From Arthrobacter sp. Leaf137 (lineage in GTDB: Bacteria > Actinomycetota > Actinomycetes > Actinomycetales > Micrococcaceae): 64,000 nucleotides of DNA. Made by a program: the position numbers and the translations under genes. Numbering within the stretch: the stretch's first letter is position 1; each line of letters begins with the position of its first letter. Shown piece after piece: positions 33,268 through 40,455 of this stretch. Where the stretch lies: positions 62,960 to 126,959 of the forward strand of contig NZ_LMOI01000020.1 of NCBI RefSeq assembly GCF_001423525.1. Reading direction: 5' to 3'. The notes beneath the pieces were generated by a model. The model saw only the letters and a program-made list of their open reading frames with translations, was not told the DNA's origin and ran no database searches.

Positions 33268-34338
33268 ATGTCCCTCAGCGTGGAGGAAATGAACAAGCAA
33301 CTGCCGGTGGCCAATGCGCTGCCGGGTGAGGCCGTCCCGTACTACATGGCCTCCGGCGAGGGCGCACGCTATGAGATCAACGGGCAGCTGGTCACGGTCA
33401 TCGCCCGGGCTGCGGACACCGGCGGCATCTTCAGCGCCGCCTACATTTCCGGCGGTATGGGCGCCGAATCCCCCTTCGTCAGCCACAGCATCGAGCACAA
33501 GACCCTGTACGTTTTCGACGGCATCCTGCACGTCTGGCTGCCCGGCGAGAGCCGCATCCTGACCCCTGGCGATTCGGTGGTCATCCCGCCGAACACGCCG
33601 CACGCCTACCGCATGGCCAGCCACTACACCCGGTTCCTGAACTGGATGACGCCCGGCGGCGGCGAGGCCTACTACGAGCGGGTGGGCACGCCCATCGATT
33701 CGCACGTCCCGCCGGTCCGCGCCGGCCGGTCCGCGGGCCTGCAGGAGCAGGCCGAGGTGGGTGCCGAGTTCGGCATCAGCTTCCCGGACGTGGAGCGGGT
33801 CACCCCCACGTTCAAGCACGACGCCGGCCTCCCCGCCACCCAGAGCCCCTACTTCCTCAGTGCCCACGAGGGTGAGCGCCTGGCCAGCTACCAGACGATG
33901 TTCACCTACCTGTCCCGCCCGGCCAACACCGGATCCAACTACTTCGCGGTGCACACCAAGGGCGCCAAGTCGCCCTACATTCCGCTGCACTTCCACTCCG
34001 AACACACCGAGAACTTCCTCTGCACCGAGGGCCGGATGTGGCTGTACGCCAACGGCCGCGAAATGCTGCTGACCAAGGGCGACTTCGTCCACGCCCCGGC
34101 CGGCACCATCCACTCGTTCGCGTTCGACGCGCACAACACGCAGATGGTGGGGTTCCTGACGCCGTCGGTCTTCAATGGCTTCTTTGAGTACTTCAACAAG
34201 CCCACCGAGGACTACATGTACACGGAAGGCGGGACGCCCTACATGGACATGGAAGGCTTCGGCCGGGCCCAGGCGGAGATGGACCTGACCGTCGTCGGAC
34301 CCCCGCCGCAGCGCCGCGCAGCCCTCGACATCCCCTAA
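33268..34338 (+). CDS. Quercetin 2,3-dioxygenase-like bicupin
   Basis: 356-residue two-cupin protein that resembles bacterial quercetin 2,3-dioxygenases (flavonol ring opening with release of CO). The N-terminal cupin is at about 55-140 (SHSIEHKTLYVFDG ... GDSVVIPPNTPHAYR); the C-terminal cupin at about 225-310 (LHFHSEHTENFLCTEG ... KGDFVHAPAGTIHSF). The His/Glu metal ligands look complete in the C-terminal cupin; in the N-terminal one a Lys stands at the usual Glu position. Followed by a strong terminator and preceded by a palindrome. Neighbouring aromatic hydroxylase and FAH genes support aromatic/flavonoid catabolism, but substrate is inferred. Confidence 0.82.
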   Translation: MSLSVEEMNKQLPVANALPGEAVPYYMASGEGARYEINGQLVTVIARAADTGGIFSAAYISGGMGAESPFVSHSIEHKTLYVFDGILHVWLPGESRILTPGDSVVIPPNTPHAYRMASHYTRFLNWMTPGGGEAYYERVGTPIDSHVPPVRAGRSAGLQEQAEVGAEFGISFPDVERVTPTFKHDAGLPATQSPYFLSAHEGERLASYQTMFTYLSRPANTGSNYFAVHTKGAKSPYIPLHFHSEHTENFLCTEGRMWLYANGREMLLTKGDFVHAPAGTIHSFAFDAHNTQMVGFLTPSVFNGFFEYFNKPTEDYMYTEGGTPYMDMEGFGRAQAEMDLTVVGPPPQRRAALDIP

Positions 34339-34363
34339 ATCCAGCCCACCAAAAACCGCAGGC

Positions 34364-34401
34364 AGAAGGCCCGGACTTCCGAAAGGAAATCCGGGCCTTC
34401 T
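34364..34401 (+). terminator. Rho-independent terminator after the quercetinase-like gene
   Basis: A 17-bp stem (34364-34380 with 34385-34401, one mismatch) closes a GAAA loop. It is close in sequence to the terminator at 25645. The opposing DUF3500 gene ends just beyond it, so it may serve both strands. Confidence 0.75.
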
Positions 34402-34437
34402 GCTGTTCACAGACCATCCGCAATGACCGGGTACTGG

Positions 34438-35673
34438 TCAGGAAGTTGCCTGCCTGGCCAGTTCGCGGCCATAGTCGTTGCCGTTGGGGGTGCGGACCAC
34501 GGTGTGCATGTGGAACGGGGCAGGTTCATCGTTGCTGAGGAACACGCCGGTGTGGTGGTCCAATTCCAGCACCACCACCGGGCTCTGCAGGCGGAAGTAG
34601 AACGCCTCGTCCCCCTCCCAGCCGCCGATCCAGCTGAAGTACGTCTCGCCGTAGTGCTCCTGGATTTCCCGACGGCGGGCGGCGCGGGGTCCGTCCGGAA
34701 GGTAGCCGATGAAGTCGTCCACCACGGCGTCCAGGAGTCCGCGGGCTTCCGCCGGCATGTCCGCCACCAGGATGCCCTCGTACGGGATCACCCGGTTGTC
34801 TTGGAAGCAGCCGCCCAGGTGGCGCTCGTCGCCGGGGTGGATGCGGCCCTCAGGCATTGCCGGGTCCACCATGGAGCCGTAGGACACGACGCTGGAACGA
34901 ACGTCCGCGGGCAGCGCACCCATCAGCTGCCGGGCCAGGGCGATGCGCTCCTTGAAGACCTTCACGCCCCGGTGCGGGCCGGCGTCGATCATGTCCGGCT
35001 CGGCGCCCATGAATACCGGCGAGAGCACCAGCTGGGTGCCTGCCACCAGGCAGTTCAGCGCCGCGTGGTGGCCGAACAGCTGCCACCCCCACGGTTCCGC
35101 TTCGGACGGCTGCCCGTAGAGGGCAAAGTTGTAGCTGAATTCGTTCATGAGCAGCGGCAGTTCCACCAGGTCGCCCAGGAAGCCGTTGATGCGCATCAGG
35201 TTCCGGACCAGCTCAAACCCTTCCCCGGACAGGCTAGCCTCCACAACCCCAAGGATCGCGTCCCGGACCGGCCCGTCCAGCTCGTCCAGGCGCAGCCCGG
35301 TGTCGTGCTGCATGAACTCGGGGTTGGCCCAGCTCTGCCACTCGGGTGCGTCCACGGCGTACGAGAGCTTTTCCGCCTGTTCCGGTGTGAGGGTGCCCAG
35401 GAGCTTGCGCGCAGCGGCCACCATGTCCGCCGTCGGCGCTTCCTCCCCGGACCGGGCGGGAGCGAGCGGAAACAGGCCTTCCCGTCGGACGCCGTCGTTG
35501 GTGACGCCCGTGAACGGCTGCGGGTAGAGCTTCTGCCAGCCCTCGATCATCGGGCCCGCGAAGGAGTCGGTCTTCGCAGCTTCGGCGTATTCGCGGGCGT
35601 TCAGGCCGCGGATCTCCGCGACGCGCGGATGGTCCGGGGCAAACAGGTAATCACGGAATGACGGCGTCGACAC
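34438..35673 (-). CDS. DUF3500 family protein
   Basis: 411-residue protein with the DUF3500 signature: an early SYAVDAPEWQSWANPEF, LFGHHAALNCLV in the middle, and the C-terminal YFSWIGGWEGDEAFYFRLQSPVVVLELDHH split over strands, ending MHTVVRTPNGNDYG. The family has no established enzyme activity; conserved His and Asp residues hint at metal binding. GTG start at 35673 has GAGGAG upstream and overlaps the end of the FAD hydroxylase gene by 23 bp. It is the last gene of the four-gene catabolic operon, so a role in handling the same aromatic substrate is plausible. Confidence 0.82.
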   Translation of the reverse strand: MSTPSFRDYLFAPDHPRVAEIRGLNAREYAEAAKTDSFAGPMIEGWQKLYPQPFTGVTNDGVRREGLFPLAPARSGEEAPTADMVAAARKLLGTLTPEQAEKLSYAVDAPEWQSWANPEFMQHDTGLRLDELDGPVRDAILGVVEASLSGEGFELVRNLMRINGFLGDLVELPLLMNEFSYNFALYGQPSEAEPWGWQLFGHHAALNCLVAGTQLVLSPVFMGAEPDMIDAGPHRGVKVFKERIALARQLMGALPADVRSSVVSYGSMVDPAMPEGRIHPGDERHLGGCFQDNRVIPYEGILVADMPAEARGLLDAVVDDFIGYLPDGPRAARRREIQEHYGETYFSWIGGWEGDEAFYFRLQSPVVVLELDHHTGVFLSNDEPAPFHMHTVVRTPNGNDYGRELARQATS

Positions 35674-37492
35674 GGGTGCTCCTCGCTGGAAATTCTGGTG
35701 CTGGAAAGTCGGCTGCTGGGATTTCTGTGACCGGCAGGTGTGCCGTCCCACTGGCTGCGGCTTCTTGCGGCAACCGGGGAAGCCGGCCCGCCGCAACGGA
35801 CAGCGCGGCCGCTGCGGCCGCGGCTGAATTGCCCCGCCACGCCACGTGCTGGTCGGGCCGGACCAGCACGGCGTCGGCGGCCCACAGTTCGGAAAGGCGG
35901 GTGCCGTCGCCGGAAGGGCCGACGGCGGCGACTGTCACCGGAATGCCCTGCCGGGCCGCTGCTTCCACTACCGGCGCAAAAGCCTCATCCGCCGGCACCC
36001 CGCCCAGCGCACCGGCGTCGGCCAGGAGCGTGAACCCGGGGCCCAGCGCGCTGTACAGGGAGAAGGACTCCGCCAGCCAGGCATGCGGCAGCAGTGCCCC
36101 CGGGCTGGCGGACGGGACGTAGTGGATGGGGTCCTCGGGCGGTACAGGCAGACCGTCGGGCACCACCAGGGGCGAGCCGGTGTACGCATAACCCAGCACC
36201 AGCCCCAGGGAATCGAATTCGCTCTGCTTCACGGCCAACGCTTCGCGGGCCGTATGCCGCGCGGCGTCGCCGGCGGGCCCGGAGACCGCCAGTTCCGGAT
36301 CCGCGAAGTGGTACGCCAGCGCCTTGCCGTTCCGTGCGGCGTCGCCGATGGTGCGGTCAGCCACCGGCCGGCGCTCCTGGCCGTAGCTGGCCAACAGCGC
36401 AGGACCGCCCCACCCGTTGATGGTTGCGGCCAGCTTCCAGGCCAGGTTGGCGGCGTCGCCGATGCAGGTGTTGAAGCCGTGGCCGCCCCACGGCGGGTTG
36501 AGGTGCGCGGCGTCGCCCACCAGGAAAATGGTGCCCCGGCTGTAGTCGGGGGCCAGCAGCATGCGGGCGGTCCACGGATCGGTGGCCAGCACCTCGATGT
36601 CCACCTCGGCGCCCACGAGCGCGCGGACCATGGCGCCGGCGTCCTCCGTGCTGACGGTAACGGACGGATCCACGCCCTGCACAATGGCCCACCAGGTGCC
36701 GTCCAGGTCCATGGGCCCCACCATGCCGGACGTTCCCGAACCCACCACCCAGTACTGCACGGCCGGGTCCAGCGTGATGGCGGGGGCCAGCGACTCGGAG
36801 CGGAAGAGGATGCTGATGTTGGACAGCGCAGCGGAGCCACCCTCCAGGCGGATGCCCAGGCTGCGGCGGACGGCGGAGGACCCGCCATCGGCACCGATCA
36901 CATATTCCGCCGCGATGGTGCGGGCGGCAGCGGACGTGCCGTTCGAAACAACTGCGGTGTGCGCCGCCCGGGCAGTGTCACCCGCCTCATGGACCCCGCT
37001 GACAGACCATCCGGTCACGAATGTCACCAGCGGATGGCTGTCGACTGCGGCCCGGAGCACCTCCTCGAGGACCGGCTGCGGCACCTGCTGCCCGCCTTCC
37101 GGCTGCGGGCCGTAGCGGCCGGGAACCAGCTGGAAGGCGTTGCGGAACCGGCGCAGCTCGTGTGCGGCCGGGCCCGTCAGGCCGGTGCAGAAGATGACGT
37201 CCTGGGCGTAGTCCACCGGCAGCGGTGATGCGTCGCGGAGGGCCCCGGCCAGCCCCAGCCGGCGCAGGTGGGTCATGGTGCGGGCGTTGGTGGTCTTGGC
37301 CCGGGGCCGGGTGTGGTCCACGCCGGTGCGGGGTTCAACCACCGTGCTGGCCACGCCGCGGGAGGCGAGGTCAAGCGCCAGGAACAGTCCGCTGGGGCCG
37401 CCGCCGGCAATGAGGACCTGGACCTCATCGGGGATGTCCGCCGCATCCGTCACGGGGAAAGCGCGTGGGAAGGTGCCCTGCGAGGTGTCCAT
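35651..37492 (-). CDS. FAD-dependent aromatic monooxygenase (PheA/TfdB-like hydroxylase)
   Basis: 613-residue class A flavoprotein hydroxylase. The FAD-binding loop IAGGGPSGLFLALDLASRG lies at about residues 29-47, the DG motif in VIGADGGSSAVRRSLGI, and the second FAD motif in FLVGDAAHLNPPWGGHGFNTCIGDAANLAWKLA split at the GD. The C-terminal ~150 residues form the thioredoxin-like dimer domain of the phenol hydroxylase type. It probably ortho-hydroxylates a phenolic acid with NAD(P)H and O2. Its start overlaps the FAH gene stop by 1 bp (TGATG). The 3' end overlaps the DUF3500 gene. Confidence 0.88.
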   Translation of the reverse strand: MDTSQGTFPRAFPVTDAADIPDEVQVLIAGGGPSGLFLALDLASRGVASTVVEPRTGVDHTRPRAKTTNARTMTHLRRLGLAGALRDASPLPVDYAQDVIFCTGLTGPAAHELRRFRNAFQLVPGRYGPQPEGGQQVPQPVLEEVLRAAVDSHPLVTFVTGWSVSGVHEAGDTARAAHTAVVSNGTSAAARTIAAEYVIGADGGSSAVRRSLGIRLEGGSAALSNISILFRSESLAPAITLDPAVQYWVVGSGTSGMVGPMDLDGTWWAIVQGVDPSVTVSTEDAGAMVRALVGAEVDIEVLATDPWTARMLLAPDYSRGTIFLVGDAAHLNPPWGGHGFNTCIGDAANLAWKLAATINGWGGPALLASYGQERRPVADRTIGDAARNGKALAYHFADPELAVSGPAGDAARHTAREALAVKQSEFDSLGLVLGYAYTGSPLVVPDGLPVPPEDPIHYVPSASPGALLPHAWLAESFSLYSALGPGFTLLADAGALGGVPADEAFAPVVEAAARQGIPVTVAAVGPSGDGTRLSELWAADAVLVRPDQHVAWRGNSAAAAAAALSVAAGRLPRLPQEAAASGTAHLPVTEIPAADFPAPEFPARSTRVDAVIP

Positions 37493-38391
37493 CAGGCACG
37501 GCTCCGCAGGGAAATGTCGCCCACGGGGGTGGTCAGGGTGCCGAGCTTCTCGATCTCCACCACCACTGTGTCACCGGGCTGCAGCAGCCACTGCGGGGTG
37601 CGGGCGTAGCCAACGCCTTCCGGGGTGCCGGTGGCAATGACGTCGCCCGGGTGCAGGGTGAAAGTCTGGCTGATGAGCGAGATGATGGCCGGCACGGAGA
37701 AGATCATGTCCCGGGTGTTGCCGTTCTGGGCTTCGATGCCGTTCACCAGGGTCCGGACCTGGAGCCCGTCGCGGAGATCGCCCACCTCGTCACGGCTGAC
37801 CAGGTGGCCCAGGGGCCCGCTGAAGTCGCCGTTCTTGCCCAGCGTCCACTGCGAGGTCAGTTTCTGGGCCTTGCGGGAGGTGATGTCGTTGAAGGTGGAG
37901 TAGCCAAAGACGGCGTCCGCCGCGGTGGCCTCGTCCGCCGATTCGACCCGGCGGCCGATGTAGGCAGCCACTTCCCCCTCCCAGTCCAATCCGGCCTCGC
38001 CGGCCGGGACGGGAACCGGGACGTTGCCTACGGACAGGGACGCCGTCCACCGGGCGAACAGGGTGGGGTACGGGGGCAGTTCCTGGTCCTTGAAGCTTCC
38101 TTCGGCCACGTGCGCCTTGTAGTTCAGGCCCACGCAGATGACCCGCGCCGCGGCGGGGACGAGCGGCACCTCGGTGACGCTGTCCCGCTCCAGCCAGGCG
38201 CCGGCGTCGGACGTTTCCTTACCCTCCGCACCGGCATTGGACGCGGCGGCGGCAACCAGTGTGCTTGCCTTGTCCTGCCATCCCTCCGGGTCGGCCCAGA
38301 AGTCGGTGACGGTGGCCAGCGGGAGGACGTGCCGTCCGGCGAGGGCTGCCGCCCAGGGTTCGCCGTTGTGGTTGATGCCGATGAACTGCAT
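37492..38391 (-). CDS. Fumarylacetoacetate hydrolase family protein
   Basis: 299-residue FAH-superfamily enzyme. It has GLNYKAHVAE, the metal region LDWEGEVAAYIGR (Glu-x-Glu), GYSTFNDITSRKAQ and DVIATGTPEGVGYART. Members hydrolyse acylpyruvates or decarboxylate ring-cleavage intermediates, as in homoprotocatechuate and gentisate pathways. The start at 38391 (MQFIGINHNG) is the family start; the longer frame is a shadow of the esterase gene. It lies between esterase and FAD hydroxylase genes, as expected for an aromatic-catabolic operon. Precise reaction unknown. Confidence 0.87.
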   Translation of the reverse strand: MQFIGINHNGEPWAAALAGRHVLPLATVTDFWADPEGWQDKASTLVAAAASNAGAEGKETSDAGAWLERDSVTEVPLVPAAARVICVGLNYKAHVAEGSFKDQELPPYPTLFARWTASLSVGNVPVPVPAGEAGLDWEGEVAAYIGRRVESADEATAADAVFGYSTFNDITSRKAQKLTSQWTLGKNGDFSGPLGHLVSRDEVGDLRDGLQVRTLVNGIEAQNGNTRDMIFSVPAIISLISQTFTLHPGDVIATGTPEGVGYARTPQWLLQPGDTVVVEIEKLGTLTTPVGDISLRSRA

Positions 38392-38449
38392 GAGGTGGCC
38401 TTTCAGGTCTGGCGGCCGGGCAATCGGGCCGCTCGGGCGTGGTGGAAAA

Positions 38450-39418
38450 TCAGTGCTCCGACTGGCGGCGGAGGAAATCAAGGGTTGCGGCGGTAGCCGT
38501 TTCGGCGGCCGCGCTGCTGCCGTCCGGGGTGGACCACATATGGTCCGCGCCGTCCAGCAGGAGAAGTTCGACGGCGGCGCCCGCGTCTTCCAGCGCCCCG
38601 GCAAGGGCGGTGGACTGGGCCGTCGGGACGAACCTGTCGTCCGTTCCGTGGATGAGGAGGAAGGCCGGTGCACCCGTATGCACGTAGGTGAGGGGGCTGG
38701 CGGCCGTGGCCTTGTCCGGGGCGTCGGCGGGCTGGGCCCCGATGAGCAGGGCTTCCCGGGAACCCGGGTCGTCGGCGCTGGCAACGGCATCGGGCCGGGC
38801 CTGGGCGCCCATCCGCACCAGGTCGGTGGGCGGATACCAGGCCACCACCGCGGCGACGCCGTCAGCGGTCCCGGTGCCGCCGTCGTCGGCAAACGCGGCT
38901 GACCCGGCGGTCAGCCCAACCAGGCTGGCGAGGTGTCCGCCCGCGGAGTCGCCCCACGCGTAGATGCGCCCGGGGTCCACGTCGTAATCGGCGGCGTGCG
39001 CCCGGACCCAGCGGACCGCTGCCTTGGCGTCATGCAGCTGGGCGGGAAATGTGGCGCTATCCGTGAGCCGGTAGTCGGCGGAGGCCACCACGAAGCCGGC
39101 GTCCACCAACTGTTCAATGGGGCTGAGTCCAAAACTGTCCACGGTGGGCCCCAGCGAGGAACGCTCCCCCGTCCGCCAGCCGCCGCCGTGGAAGTGAACC
39201 ACCGCGGGACGCGGGGCGCCCGAAGCGGGGCCCCGGGCGGGATCCGCCGCCGGGAGGTAGAGGTCCAGCAGCAGCGGCGCTCCGCCACCGGGGCGGGCGA
39301 ACTCAATCCCCCGAAGGATCCGCCCCGCCGTCGTCGTTGACTCCATGTGTACCGCGCCGTTCTGTCCCGTGATGATCCTGTGGTGGCTGCCTGACAAGCC
39401 CGGTGTGGGCTGCGTCAT
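38450..39418 (-). CDS. Alpha/beta hydrolase (esterase, BD-FAE/HSL type)
   Basis: 322-residue esterase. The oxyanion motif is HFHGGGWRTG, and the nucleophile elbow WGDSAGGHLASL carries Ser. The acid and His are in LIHGTDDRFVP and LLDGADHMW. The triad is intact. The intact DSAGG is worth comparing with the broken one at 53023. It probably removes an acyl or ester group from the pathway substrate. Start ambiguous: ATG at 39418, or ATG at 39346 (MESTTTAGR), which matches family length better. It heads the operon, 43 bp after an operator-like palindrome. Confidence 0.85.
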   Translation of the reverse strand: MTQPTPGLSGSHHRIITGQNGAVHMESTTTAGRILRGIEFARPGGGAPLLLDLYLPAADPARGPASGAPRPAVVHFHGGGWRTGERSSLGPTVDSFGLSPIEQLVDAGFVVASADYRLTDSATFPAQLHDAKAAVRWVRAHAADYDVDPGRIYAWGDSAGGHLASLVGLTAGSAAFADDGGTGTADGVAAVVAWYPPTDLVRMGAQARPDAVASADDPGSREALLIGAQPADAPDKATAASPLTYVHTGAPAFLLIHGTDDRFVPTAQSTALAGALEDAGAAVELLLLDGADHMWSTPDGSSAAAETATAATLDFLRRQSEH

Positions 39419-39460
39419 GAATCAACTGTGGGGTATCGGGAAGCCGCACGGCGCGGCCGG

Positions 39461-39475
39461 TTTCACTGAATGAAA
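39461..39475. promoter_or_regulatory. Palindromic operator candidate upstream of the esterase operon
   Basis: TTTCACTGAATGAAA forms 7-bp arms with one mismatch around a central G. It is the same motif as at 33168-33180. It overlaps the last codons of oleD. Confidence 0.55.
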
Positions 39476-40455
39476 AGGCTTGCCGATCCGGGCCGGTAGT
39501 GGCCGGCCAGCTTCGCGAGTCCTTCGTCCAGCGACACCGCAGGAGTCCAGTCCAGGAGCTCCCGGGTGCGGCGCTGGTCGAACCAGTGGGCGGTGGACAG
39601 CTGCTCGGCGAGGAACCTGGTCATCGGCGGCTCTTCCGTGCGTCCGGCCCAGAGCCACAGCCGTTCCACCACAGCCCCCACGCCCCGGGCCACGGCTCCG
39701 GGAACGGCCCACTTCGGCGCCGCGACACCGCCCGCGGCGCAGATGCCGGCGATCAGCTCGCCGACGGGACGGGGCTCGCCGTTGCTGACCACCACCGCCT
39801 GCCCGTGGACGTGGTCCATGCGGTTCAGGGCGGCCACCATGGCGGACGCCGCGTTGTCCACGTAGGTGGTGTCGATCAGGGCCGCTCCGGCGTCCAGCAA
39901 GGGCAGGCGGCCGACGGCGGCGCGCGCCATGACGCGTTCCACCAGTTGGGTGTCGCCCGGGCCCCAGACGATGTGCGGGCGCACGGCGGCCACCCGGAAG
40001 TTCGGGGAATCTGCAGCCAGGGCCAGCAGTTCGGCGGCGCCTTTGGTGCGTGCGTAGTCGCCGTGGGCGTGCTCCGGGTCTGCCGGGCCCGCGCCCAGCC
40101 CCACAATGGCGGCACCGGAATTCGCCACGGATGGGGAGGAAACGAACACGAAGTCCGGAACGCCGGCCGCCCGGGCGGCGTCCAGGAGCCGGCGGGTGCC
40201 CTCGATGTTCACCTCGTCGAACTCCGCCGCGTGTCCTGTGAAGGAGACCTTCGCGGCCAGGTGGATGACGCCGTCCTGGGCGCGGACGGCGTCCTTCAGC
40301 ACCCCGGCATCGGTGATGGACCCGCAGAGGTCCGTGGCGCCGTCGACCCCCGACGGGCGCCGCTGCAGCGTGGTGACGGTGTGGCCCTCGCGGACCAGGA
40401 GCCGCGCAACGGCGCCGCCGAGCATGCCGCTGGCGCCGGTGACCAGGACCCTCAT
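39463..40455 (-). CDS. oleD: OleD: NAD(P)H-dependent 2-alkyl-3-ketoalkanoate reductase
   Basis: 330-residue extended SDR (3-beta-HSD/NAD-epimerase type). It reduces the 2-alkyl-3-keto acid from OleA to the 2-alkyl-3-hydroxy acid in head-to-head olefin synthesis. TGASGMLGGAVARLL gives the cofactor loop, with Arg-Arg after beta-2 suggesting NADPH. YARTK is the YxxxK catalytic pair. The ATG overlaps the oleBC stop (ATGA). Gene order oleA-oleBC-oleD matches other actinobacteria. Confidence 0.87.
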   Translation of the reverse strand: MRVLVTGASGMLGGAVARLLVREGHTVTTLQRRPSGVDGATDLCGSITDAGVLKDAVRAQDGVIHLAAKVSFTGHAAEFDEVNIEGTRRLLDAARAAGVPDFVFVSSPSVANSGAAIVGLGAGPADPEHAHGDYARTKGAAELLALAADSPNFRVAAVRPHIVWGPGDTQLVERVMARAAVGRLPLLDAGAALIDTTYVDNAASAMVAALNRMDHVHGQAVVVSNGEPRPVGELIAGICAAGGVAAPKWAVPGAVARGVGAVVERLWLWAGRTEEPPMTRFLAEQLSTAHWFDQRRTRELLDWTPAVSLDEGLAKLAGHYRPGSASLFIQ

